DNA of 64,000 bases, taken from positions 397,325 through 461,324 of the forward strand of contig JAHBTY010000003.1 of NCBI GenBank assembly GCA_019638355.1, in the 5' to 3' direction. The translations under genes and the position numbers were made by a program. How positions within the stretch are numbered: the stretch's first letter is position 1; each line of letters starts with the position of its first letter. The notes under the pieces are model-generated. The model was not told where the DNA came from, did no database searches, and saw nothing but the letters and a program-made list of their open reading frames with translations. The stretch comes from Cyclobacteriaceae bacterium. GTDB taxonomy: Bacteria > Bacteroidota > Bacteroidia > Cytophagales > Cyclobacteriaceae. Positions 46,228-54,619 of the stretch are shown here, one piece after another.

Positions 46228-46312
46228 TTAAAATCTACATGAACCCGAATCGCTTGGATTTTGAACATTGCTTACCGACTGACACGAACCACCCAATGTA
46301 AAGTTGAATCAT
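46228..46312 (-). pseudogene. Probable decayed paralogue of the secreted peptide gene
   Basis: The 28 nt at 46318-46345 (minus strand) match 25 of 28 with the leader at 49910-49937, and an ATG (46312) follows 5 nt later, as in the intact gene. From that ATG only a 25-aa frame (stop at 46235) is open. In another frame (46228-46308) a Cys-containing end GGSCQSVSNVQNPSDSGSC is open to a TAA. I read this as loss of the signal-peptide region and frame. A new 25-aa peptide cannot be excluded. Confidence 0.38.
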
Positions 46313-46409
46313 AACCTTAAATTTAAGTTTCTGACTTATAGCATTGCCTTAAAAGTATAATATTATTTCTAAAATAAATTTGAGGTAATTTTTTTGTGCG
46401 CAATTTGTG

Positions 46410-49409
46410 TTAGTTTTTGTTGGGATGAAAATACCAATACAACAACGGCACGAAATACAAAGCTGTAAAAGTTCCTACAACTAATCCGCCAATTGTAGTT
46501 ATGGCAACAGGCCGCTGCAAGTCCGCGCCAATACCAGCTGAGAAAATAATGGGCGTAATTGCCAGTACATTGGTAAACGTGTTCATAACAATTGGCTTTA
46601 ACCGATCAACTCCAGCCTGATGAATGGCAACTTCAAGGGTTAATGTTTTTCGTAATCTGTTAATTCTGTCAATCTTCAGAATAGCGTCATTATCCAACAC
46701 GCCTAGTACTACAATTAAACCTATGCCCGACATGATGTTGAGTGTTCCACCTGTAAGCCATAATAAAATTAAGCCCCCGGCTATACCTATTGGCAGGGTG
46801 AGCATAACCAACACAGGTTGTTTTAATGATTCAAATTCGGCTGTAAGTATAAAATACATCAGGGCTAAGGATACAAGCAGAATAAATCCTAATTGTTTAA
46901 ACGTTTGCTGGTTGGTAAACCATTGGCCGCTGTAATCAGCAATAATGTTTGTTGCATGAGTGAGGCTTGAAATGGATTTTTTAAAAGCATTTAGGTCATC
47001 AGTTTCTGTTTCCAACGATTGGTAAACGCCTCCGGCATCCGCTGTTATATATTTGTAATTTTCCTGTAGTTGCACGGCAACGAATTCCCGTAAGGGATAG
47101 GGTTTAGCGTCTGTTCCTGGTACAGTAAGTTCGCGAAGTGCTTGCGATAAATCGCCACTAAAAGGCGTAAACAAAACCGGAGTTACCGCACCAAAATCAG
47201 TAAAGCTGGTAATCTCATAGTTACCAAAAGCGATCTTGAGCTTATCTAACACAGTGGTGTAAGTAATTCCATACAGTTGCATTTTCTCAGCATTGAGCCT
47301 AACAACCATCATTGTTTCTTTTTCAAAACCTTTTCCGATTTTTATAACTAAAGGATTTGTTAGTTGCTGTAATAAACTATCGGCCCGATTAACGGTAAGC
47401 GGCCGTTTGGATTTTACATCGCGTAAGCGGGCTACTAACTGGGGTTGATTATCTGCAAATAATTGTTCAAATGCATTGGGGGCATTTCGAATTGTAACAG
47501 TTGCACGCGAAAAATTTTGAGCCAGGTATTTTTGAAAGGCTTGATCGCCTGTTTGCTTAGCTTGTTGAGAACTAAATTTAATATATACCGTTGCGTGTTG
47601 TACCGAAAAATTTTCCGGACTCAGCAAAAATTGCTGGTACCCAACCTCAGCTTCTGTTAATTCAACTAAACTTTTGTTTGCCGTTAACAAAGCGTTAACC
47701 CGGTTGCGGCATTCCGTTGCATCTATTGGTTCGTTCCAATCAATGCTGATTACTGTTTCGGTACGTTCAATTTCCGGGAACCCCGATTTCGGGAGGACGT
47801 AAAGTAAGGTGAATGCGATTGGAATAAATGCACTCATACTCAGTAAACTAATACGCTTATGCTGCCACACCCAGGCAAATGATTTTTGGTAACCTTGAAG
47901 TAATTGTAAATAAAACCAGCTATCGGGCTTAATGGCTGGTGGTTTATTTTTGATTAACACCAAATAAAGTAGCGGTACAACCAGAAATGTACATAGTAAT
48001 GAAACTGATAAGATGGCTGCTACCGAAATGGCCTGATCGAAAAACAGGGCTCCTGTTAAACCATTTAACAAGATGAGTGGGGCAAATACCGCTAAGTTGG
48101 TTAAGGCCGAACTCAACAGCGGTACGATTACCTCTTGGGTACCCGTTACGCAAGCGTCAATTACATTCAAACCGTCTTTTCTTTTCAGCATGATTGAGTC
48201 AATCACTACAATGGAATTATCCACCAACATGCCCAAGCCCAGTGCAAGGCCACTAAGCGAAATGATATTTAATGAGATATTAAATAGATAAAATAGAGCG
48301 AAGGCTAGCAACAGGGAGAGGGGTAATACAATTCCCATAATAACCGGTTCGCGCCAGCCACGCATAAATAAAAACAAAACGGCAAATGCAATAAGCCCGC
48401 CCCATACAAGTGCCTGTGATAAATTTTGAATGCTGAGTGTAAGCAACAACGACTGATCCTGTGTAATAGCAAAATCATGCTGTGGATATTCTTGTTTAAA
48501 CTGATTTACCACTGCATAGATTTGTGGCATAAGTTCGGGTAAACGGGCTTGGGCTTGTTTATGTACGGTGATGGCAATACCGGGTTCATTATTATACAAA
48601 TGAAAGCCCAGCGGTCGCTCAGGTTCTGAATAAATAGCGGCCAGTTCTTTTAATTGAATAATTTGCTTACCGGGTAGCGTTACCGGTAACCGTTGCAGAT
48701 CCTGCGGTGTTTGCACATCCGCATTCAGTTTCAGGTAGTAGCGGTAGTTACCATCTTTAACTGAAAGCGAACCTAAGGGCAGGTTAGCATTGGCGATGGC
48801 TTGTAAAATTTGTTGTTCGGTTACCTGTAAACTTTGCATTACATCGTAGCGTGGTTCCACGCGAATTACCATCGAGGTGGTTCCGTTCATATCTACTAAC
48901 CCCACTCCGTCTAACTGCTCTAATCGTCTTTTCAATATTTTGGTAGCAAGTTCGGAAGTACTCACCCAACTTTCGGCAGTGGTACTTACCTGAATGCGGG
49001 CCACCGGAATATCGGCTGTAGTGGCTTTAAATATAATGGGGCGTTCTAACGTGCGCGGAAGAATGGGAGTTAACCGATCAATTTTTTCATTCGCCTCTAT
49101 GTAAGCAAGGTCCATCGCAGTACCATATTCAAATTGAAGTGTTATCCTACCGGTTTCGTTTTGCGCAACACTCTCGCTGGTTTTAATACCACTCAGTGTA
49201 AGCATACTTTCACGAATGGGTTTTAAAATACTCTGCTCAATTTCTTCAGGGCTGCCATTGGGATACTTAACGGTAATGGTTATTTGGGGTACATCTAATG
49301 CAGGTAGTAATGAAACAGGCAAGGCCCGATAAGCCAGCACGCTAAGTGCCAATGCTACCAGTAAACTCATGGAAATGGCTATAGGGCGGGAGAGTAAATA
49401 CCGTAACAT
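46410..49409 (-). CDS. RND efflux permease 1
   Basis: 999-aa inner-membrane pump with 12 predicted helices and two large periplasmic loops. The start LLSRPIAISMSLLVALALSVLAYRALP is typical. Helix 4 contains Asp397 in GLGMLVDNSIV, the position of the AcrB Asp407 proton carrier, with Asn in place of Asp408. Helix 10 reads VVLGVLDNDAILKID, so the AcrB Lys940 position holds Asp. Partners are probably the adaptor at 44052 and TolC. It is divergent from the HTH/peptide operon. Confidence 0.9.
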   Translation of the reverse strand: MLRYLLSRPIAISMSLLVALALSVLAYRALPVSLLPALDVPQITITVKYPNGSPEEIEQSILKPIRESMLTLSGIKTSESVAQNETGRITLQFEYGTAMDLAYIEANEKIDRLTPILPRTLERPIIFKATTADIPVARIQVSTTAESWVSTSELATKILKRRLEQLDGVGLVDMNGTTSMVIRVEPRYDVMQSLQVTEQQILQAIANANLPLGSLSVKDGNYRYYLKLNADVQTPQDLQRLPVTLPGKQIIQLKELAAIYSEPERPLGFHLYNNEPGIAITVHKQAQARLPELMPQIYAVVNQFKQEYPQHDFAITQDQSLLLTLSIQNLSQALVWGGLIAFAVLFLFMRGWREPVIMGIVLPLSLLLAFALFYLFNISLNIISLSGLALGLGMLVDNSIVVIDSIMLKRKDGLNVIDACVTGTQEVIVPLLSSALTNLAVFAPLILLNGLTGALFFDQAISVAAILSVSLLCTFLVVPLLYLVLIKNKPPAIKPDSWFYLQLLQGYQKSFAWVWQHKRISLLSMSAFIPIAFTLLYVLPKSGFPEIERTETVISIDWNEPIDATECRNRVNALLTANKSLVELTEAEVGYQQFLLSPENFSVQHATVYIKFSSQQAKQTGDQAFQKYLAQNFSRATVTIRNAPNAFEQLFADNQPQLVARLRDVKSKRPLTVNRADSLLQQLTNPLVIKIGKGFEKETMMVVRLNAEKMQLYGITYTTVLDKLKIAFGNYEITSFTDFGAVTPVLFTPFSGDLSQALRELTVPGTDAKPYPLREFVAVQLQENYKYITADAGGVYQSLETETDDLNAFKKSISSLTHATNIIADYSGQWFTNQQTFKQLGFILLVSLALMYFILTAEFESLKQPVLVMLTLPIGIAGGLILLWLTGGTLNIMSGIGLIVVLGVLDNDAILKIDRINRLRKTLTLEVAIHQAGVDRLKPIVMNTFTNVLAITPIIFSAGIGADLQRPVAITTIGGLVVGTFTALYFVPLLYWYFHPNKN

Positions 49410-49672
49410 GGTAGTAAGATAGTTAAAGCAGGATTTGCGGTATGATTTAGTTTGTGGTTGGTCTATAAGTTTGAATTATATCTGACAAAATGATTTTAAA
49501 GAATACTACAATAAGGCACATCAATCTTACATCAGAAGCTAATTATAAAAATAAACTTCCTGGTTTGATTTGAAAAGAAAAAAATAACCCTATACTTTTA
49601 AATGTTTCGAATGCGCTGCTCGCATGTACTTAATTTGAATTGAAAAGAACTATTTTAAAATTTAAAATATAT

Positions 49673-49870
49673 ATGCAATTCGATAAATACCTACATCGAA
49701 TAAATTTTTTGAAGGATCTAATCCAGAAAGAATCTACCGGTTCGCCAAAGGAACTTGCTACACGCCTGGGTATTTCAGAGCGCATGGTATATCGGTATGT
49801 GCGTGAAATTGCAGAACAGCATGGCGAACTTGAATATTGTCGAATAAAAAATTCTTACAAATTTAAGTGA
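49673..49870 (+). CDS. Mini helix-turn-helix protein
   Basis: 65 aa: almost the entire protein is one HTH-11-like winged domain, with GSPKELATRLGISERMVYRYVREIAE as the recognition unit and a short ELEYCRIKNSYKF wing. A TTG at 49640 would add 11 residues, but the ATG at 49673 starts directly before the domain. Such minimal regulators are seen ahead of small secreted peptide genes in Bacteroidota. It stands 74 nt before the peptide gene and is divergent from the RND permease. It could regulate both. Confidence 0.72.
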   Translation: MQFDKYLHRINFLKDLIQKESTGSPKELATRLGISERMVYRYVREIAEQHGELEYCRIKNSYKFK

Positions 49871-49909
49871 CTGACATAAAATGGCAGTAACGGATTGTTA
49901 TTTTGAAAT

Positions 49910-49937
49910 AATGCCATAAGGCAGAAACTAAAATTTA
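49910..49937 (+). promoter_or_regulatory. Peptide gene leader (conserved with 46318-46345)
   Basis: A 28-nt leader starting AATGCCATAAGGCAG, found with 3 mismatches on the minus strand at 46345-46318. Both are followed by an ATG within 5 to 7 nt. Its role (translation signal, operator or RNA element) is unknown. Confidence 0.6.
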
Positions 49938-49944
49938 TTTTTTT

Positions 49945-50151
49945 ATGAAAAGGAAATTCTTTTTAGGATTGAGTTCTTTTATTGTGTTATTGAGTGGTTT
50001 ACTGTTCGCTCAGAAATCTTATGCCGAAAGCTGTCAAGGAAATCACGGAACATGCACAATGACTTGGTGGTGCTGTAATTGTAATGGTATTCCGGGTTGC
50101 CGCGAAGAAGTTGTAGTGCTGGAGGGCTATAAAGCTGGCCCCCAAGAGTAG
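49945..50151 (+). CDS. Secreted six-cysteine small peptide
   Basis: 68-aa precursor. Residues 1-27 form a Sec signal peptide (MKRKFF, then a hydrophobic core, then QKSYA). The mature 41 residues hold Cys at 30, 37, 43, 44, 46 and 52, in a WWCCNCNG context, and end GYKAGPQE. I know no exact family. The size, signal and place before a six-bladed propeller lipoprotein resemble NVEALA-type Bacteroidota peptides, but the NVEALA motif is absent. It may be disulfide-rich, metal-binding or bacteriocin-like; none of these is shown. The two RND pumps and HTH gene surround it. Confidence 0.72.
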   Translation: MKRKFFLGLSSFIVLLSGLLFAQKSYAESCQGNHGTCTMTWWCCNCNGIPGCREEVVVLEGYKAGPQE

Positions 50152-50164
50152 TTTTTTAAGTTTT

Positions 50165-50193
50165 GAACAGGAGTTTTGCGCGAACTCCTGTTC
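50165..50193 (+). promoter_or_regulatory. Perfect 11-bp hairpin between peptide and propeller 2
   Basis: GAACAGGAGTT (50165-50175) and AACTCCTGTTC (50183-50193) with loop TTGCGCG. No T-run follows, so it is more likely an RNA stability or attenuator hairpin than a terminator. The annotated TTG at 50163 would fall in its arm and is rejected as a start. Confidence 0.65.
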
Positions 50194-50225
50194 AAATTAC
50201 GATTGCATTTCTTTCAAATTTTATT

Positions 50226-51362
50226 ATGGTTTTTGTAATGATTAGAAGGATTCCATCAATTTTTATTATTTGTATTCTCATCGGGTGCCATTTTAAAAGT
50301 AGTTTAGAAGTAAATCATGGAATTGATGGATTAATTCTATTTAATGGAACAATTAAACCTACAATATTAAAATCTAATAAAATAGCACTTGAAGACTTTC
50401 GCCTGCCTACACGAATTAAACAAATAAACGATTATTTGTTTATAACGGATTTAAAGCGCGATGCAGGGATGGTTTGTATTTACGACTTAAATAACCAGAA
50501 ATATTTGAAATCTATAATTCCGAAAGGAAGTGGCCCATTTGAACTCTCCGCTATCTCAAGTATTGTTAGTGGAAACTCTGGCACTATTTATTTTTACGAT
50601 GTGCAAAGTTTACGATTACTGGAAGCAAATTTAGATTTTTTGCTTCAGAATGACTTAACTCAACCGGTTTATTCAAACAGATTGATATTCGAAAATTTTG
50701 AAAAGGCTTTTAGAATTGTAAATGTTAGTGATACCATATACTTGGCCTATACCTTACCAGGTATCAAGGGTAGGTTTATGCTTTTAAATAGTAAATTTGA
50801 ATCCACGGGGATTCAGTTTGCAAATTATCCTCCTATCGAGAGAAAACCAGAAACGTATGATATGACTGAAGTGTCTTTCAATGCAAAGGTACTGGGAAAT
50901 CTTTATACGTGCGCTATCACTACACACCCATCAGCCGACTTGCTGGTAGTGGCACATCATCATGTTGACATAATTGAAATTTATAAAATAACTGAACAAA
51001 AACGATTACTCCGAATCGTTGGCCCGGATCAAAATTTTCCTCCCGATTATATTATTAATAAAAGCGGACAAGGTTTGCCGTGCCGCGAGTGCAGATGCGG
51101 ATATGCAAGCCCGCAGGTATTTACAAATTATATAGCCGTATTGCGCTTGAATAAGCTTTATACTGATGCGGACGCATACATTAGTAAGTATATTTATTTT
51201 TTTGATTGGGAAGGTACGCTGCAAAAAGTGATAGAACTTGATGCTGAAGTATCTGAATTTGTAATTGATGAAGGGAGACGTAAAATTTATGCAATAGCTT
51301 TTGATCAGGACGAGGCACTCTTAGAGTATGATTTGCCATCGGAGTTTGAGAATGGTTTTTGA
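50226..51362 (+). CDS. Six-bladed beta-propeller lipoprotein 2
   Basis: About 378-aa lipoprotein. The start is the ATG at 50226 or 50238; both give a signal ending in lipobox ILIGC. The body has six-bladed propeller strands, including ALEDFRLPTRIKQINDYLFI, the GMVCIYDLNNQKYLKSIIPK strand and IYFFDWEGTLQKVIELDAEV near the end. A cysteine motif CRECRCG lies at about residues 296-302, unusual for the family. It is preceded by the peptide gene and hairpin and ends 97 nt before the terminator shared with RND permease 2. Confidence 0.75.
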   Translation: MVFVMIRRIPSIFIICILIGCHFKSSLEVNHGIDGLILFNGTIKPTILKSNKIALEDFRLPTRIKQINDYLFITDLKRDAGMVCIYDLNNQKYLKSIIPKGSGPFELSAISSIVSGNSGTIYFYDVQSLRLLEANLDFLLQNDLTQPVYSNRLIFENFEKAFRIVNVSDTIYLAYTLPGIKGRFMLLNSKFESTGIQFANYPPIERKPETYDMTEVSFNAKVLGNLYTCAITTHPSADLLVVAHHHVDIIEIYKITEQKRLLRIVGPDQNFPPDYIINKSGQGLPCRECRCGYASPQVFTNYIAVLRLNKLYTDADAYISKYIYFFDWEGTLQKVIELDAEVSEFVIDEGRRKIYAIAFDQDEALLEYDLPSEFENGF

Positions 51363-51459
51363 GTATTTGAAAACATGTCGTTTGTTTCAACCTGATGGAA
51401 GGGCACTACTTACAAATGTGGTTCTGAACAGGAGGAATTGAAGAGGTGAATAGTTACCC

Positions 51460-51483
51460 TACTTGAAACAATCGTTTCAAGTA
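51460..51483. terminator. Bidirectional terminator between propeller 2 and RND permease 2
   Basis: TACTTGAAAC (51460-51469) and GTTTCAAGTA (51474-51483), a perfect 10-bp stem with loop AATC. It sits between convergent genes; no long T-run is present on either strand. Confidence 0.6.
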
Positions 51484-51485
51484 AT

Positions 51486-54400
51486 TTAAGTAACCTGAAG
51501 TAAAAATAATACAGGGAGAATTAACATTGTATAGATAAAGGAGACCACCAACCCACCAATCGTTCCAACAGCTAGCGAAAACCAAAACACTTCATGTTCT
51601 CCGCCTATTATGAAGGGCACTAACCCCAGGCAGGTGGAGAGTATTGTTAATAAGATGGGTTTTATTTTGTAGGTAACAACTTTAAGTATAGCCCGGTTTG
51701 ATTTGTGCTTTAAGCTGATAATGTCCGTTACAATAAAGATGATGGAGTTTACCACTAATCCACCCAACAGTATAAAAGCTGCATATCCCCCTTGATCAAA
51801 GTAAAAATCGAACCATCCAAACGCCAGGAATAATCCAATAAAAGCTAAAGGTATTGACAGTATGATGTAGCAAGGTATTTTTAAACTTTCAAAAAGAATA
51901 GCAGTGATTATATAAATACCGGCAACTAATAGCAATAGCATGCCGTATTGCCTTTTGGTTTTATTCCAATTTAAACTCCAGGAGATTTTCTTAGCGGTAT
52001 AACCGGGTGGTAGCTGCTGTATTATCTTGGCAAGTGAAGCATCCAGGTATTTATCGCCAAATTGAAAACTACCATAATAATCAAATCCTAATTGCCGGAT
52101 GTATTGCCGGTTTTCTCTGTGAATAGCGTTAGCCGTTCGCTGTTTGGTAAGGTGTGCAAAATCGTTTAAGCGAAATACAATATCATTTACCTGCAGCGGG
52201 TTGTTTAATAGTTGATAAGTAGAAAATTGATTTGCATCGGCAGCCTGAATAAAAACCGGTAGTAGTTGATGCTGATAAGAAAGCCATGTGGCGGGAAAAG
52301 ACTGCATTGTATTTTCTGCAAGGTAAGTGACGCTCTGCTTAGGGTTTAAGCCAAGTGTACCTAAGGCAGGCTGGTTAATTTCAAGGGTTAGTTGATCAGC
52401 CGATTTTTCATTCCACGATAATCTTTCATTCGTGTTTACCTTTTGTATGCGTTTGTGTTGCAGCAGTTCATTTGCAAGTGCATTTGCTTGTTTTTCTAAT
52501 TCTGCATAGTTGTACCCACGCATTTCTACTTTAAAATTGGGTAAACTTTCACCTGTACTGTTGCTGAATCCCCGTCCTACACCGTAAATATTCCATTCTG
52601 CCCCGCCCAGATCAAGCGATTGCGCAATTAATCTGCTTTTTAATTGATAGGGTAACGCACCATTTTCGTAAGCGTCTTTAAATGTAATTTCAACGTAACC
52701 TCGCTCGCCTGAAATCACATGGGTAACGTATTTATCAATTCCTTCAACCGAGTGGAGATAATGTTCTATTTTTTGAATGAGTTGATTCATATCCTGCACT
52801 GTATGTCCATGTGCAAGGCTCGCATTAACATATAGCCTTGTTTTTTCCGGAGTTCGATAACCAGAACGTTCATATACATTGCGGACAAACAAACGCAACG
52901 CTCCGCCCAGAAATTTATCTGTATAAGGCCTGATTGTTTCCTGATATATATCGCTGCCAATCGTTTTATTATACCAACTTTGACCTTCCCATTTGGCAGG
53001 TAATAGAAACACAGGCACACCAAAGGCAAGAACAAGTCCAACGGCAACTGTTTTTTTGTAATTCGCCAAAAAAGTAATCAACCGGCTGTATCGTATGAAC
53101 CAAATAACCCGTACCCGCAGATTTTTAATTGGTAATTTTAAGGCTTCGTCTCGTTTGCCTTTTAGAAACAATGTATGGCAAGCAGGTACAAAAAAAATTG
53201 CAATTCCAACCGAGACTATAAGTGTCGTGGCAACAGCTATACAAAATTCAGCTAAGTTTTGTTGATCTTCTTCCGGCAATAGGAAAACTAATAATAACGC
53301 CATTACGGTGGTTAGGCTTGCCCCGATGATAGCCGTTGAAATTCTGCTTTTGCGTTTTTTATGAAGATGGTCTAACATCACTATCGCATTATCAATCAAT
53401 AACCCGAAAGAAATAGTAAGCCCGGCAAGGGTATAGAGGTGGAGGGTAATACCAAGTATTTTTAAAAAAAGAAAGGCAATAAGTAAGTTAGTAAGTATGC
53501 TACTAAACAAGATTAATAAGTTTTTCCAACTCCTATAGGCTACAATTATAAATATCAGTAATATGAAAGCTGCCAAACCAGAACGAATTAAGTTTTTGTT
53601 GATCTCCTTCACTAGGTACTCGGTATCGTCATACTCGAGTTGGGCGCAGTAGCCATTCGGTAAATCGGAGGTTAACCGATTAAACTCTGTCTTAATTCGG
53701 TTGGCTAGTGCAATGCGGTTAACGGATTCATCCGCATAAACATTAATGGATATCGAATTATCGCCATTGATTCTGAAGTACTGACTTGGACGAGATTCTT
53801 CCAGATAAATCCTGGCTAAATCCTTTAATGGAACCGAACTATTATCTGTTTTAATTTTCAATTCATACAGTTGATCGAGATTCTCAAAGCTGTTCTCAAT
53901 TTTCAACGAAAAGCGTTGTCCGTTTTGAGTTGTAAAAAAACCCGGAAAAGAAGTTTGAAAGACTTCTGTAATTGTTTTGGAGATCCGTTCGGAACTTACA
54001 TTGAACTGCTTTAACTTATTAAGGTTGTATTCAATGGAAAGTTGAATTTCTTCTCCTCCTGTAATTACTACTTCCTTAATACCTGCTATTCTGGAGAGTT
54101 CAGTTTTGAAAACATCAACCGCAGTTCTTTTAATCTGATACGGAGCAAGTTTTGAATTTAATCTATAAGCAAGCAAAATCTTTTGTGTTTCAGTTTCCCG
54201 GCTTCTTTGTTCAACAATTGGATAGCTAAGACCTTGATTGAGTTTTGGATGTAATTGACGTATCAGAGATAAAATTTCAAATTTTTTAAAATCGGGGTTC
54301 ACCTCGGAATTGAACAGTAGTTGGATAGTGCCTTGGTTGTATCCTGAGATACTGTAGATGTTTTTAATCTGAGTTAGTTGTGAAAGTACATTTTCAAGCG

Positions 54401-54590
54401 GTGATGTTGCCTCCCGTTCTACCACTTCGGGTGTAGCATCGGGTAATGAATAGGAGATTGTAAATACTGGGGTGGTCCTTGTAGGCAAAAGATCCACGGG
54501 TATTGTCGGAATAGCAAGAAGCCCCAAAAAGGCTAAAAACAGAAATGTAATAACAACCTTAAATGGACTCACTTGTGCGTTACTTTTCAA
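51486..54590 (-). CDS. RND efflux permease 2
   Basis: 1034-aa RND transporter, distinct in sequence from permease 1. Helix 4 holds Asp400 in ISFGLLIDNAIVMLD; helix 10 reads LLGGLVVNSIIFIV, with Val at the AcrB Lys940 position. The FFVPACHTLF and LPVLFLLQV ends fit the family. The frame opens with TTG at 54590; a GTG at 54572 gives a start nearer to the usual SPFKVV N-terminus. No adaptor lies beside it; the one at 44052 is the nearest. It is 29 nt downstream of uxaA on the same strand, possibly coincidental. Confidence 0.87.
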   Translation of the reverse strand: MKSNAQVSPFKVVITFLFLAFLGLLAIPTIPVDLLPTRTTPVFTISYSLPDATPEVVEREATSPLENVLSQLTQIKNIYSISGYNQGTIQLLFNSEVNPDFKKFEILSLIRQLHPKLNQGLSYPIVEQRSRETETQKILLAYRLNSKLAPYQIKRTAVDVFKTELSRIAGIKEVVITGGEEIQLSIEYNLNKLKQFNVSSERISKTITEVFQTSFPGFFTTQNGQRFSLKIENSFENLDQLYELKIKTDNSSVPLKDLARIYLEESRPSQYFRINGDNSISINVYADESVNRIALANRIKTEFNRLTSDLPNGYCAQLEYDDTEYLVKEINKNLIRSGLAAFILLIFIIVAYRSWKNLLILFSSILTNLLIAFLFLKILGITLHLYTLAGLTISFGLLIDNAIVMLDHLHKKRKSRISTAIIGASLTTVMALLLVFLLPEEDQQNLAEFCIAVATTLIVSVGIAIFFVPACHTLFLKGKRDEALKLPIKNLRVRVIWFIRYSRLITFLANYKKTVAVGLVLAFGVPVFLLPAKWEGQSWYNKTIGSDIYQETIRPYTDKFLGGALRLFVRNVYERSGYRTPEKTRLYVNASLAHGHTVQDMNQLIQKIEHYLHSVEGIDKYVTHVISGERGYVEITFKDAYENGALPYQLKSRLIAQSLDLGGAEWNIYGVGRGFSNSTGESLPNFKVEMRGYNYAELEKQANALANELLQHKRIQKVNTNERLSWNEKSADQLTLEINQPALGTLGLNPKQSVTYLAENTMQSFPATWLSYQHQLLPVFIQAADANQFSTYQLLNNPLQVNDIVFRLNDFAHLTKQRTANAIHRENRQYIRQLGFDYYGSFQFGDKYLDASLAKIIQQLPPGYTAKKISWSLNWNKTKRQYGMLLLLVAGIYIITAILFESLKIPCYIILSIPLAFIGLFLAFGWFDFYFDQGGYAAFILLGGLVVNSIIFIVTDIISLKHKSNRAILKVVTYKIKPILLTILSTCLGLVPFIIGGEHEVFWFSLAVGTIGGLVVSFIYTMLILPVLFLLQVT

Positions 54591-54619
54591 CTTAAGATAT
54601 AAAAAGCAGATGGGTTAAC

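Noticed and set aside
46235-46312. 25-aa open frame from the ATG after the conserved leader
   Set aside because: No signal peptide or clear peptide features. It is more likely the remnant of a frame-shifted peptide gene, though a real tiny peptide is not excluded.
50163-50225. Upstream TTG extension of propeller lipoprotein 2
   Set aside because: The TTG falls in the arm of a perfect 11-bp hairpin and adds 21 residues before an otherwise clean lipoprotein signal; ATG at 50226 or 50238 is preferred.
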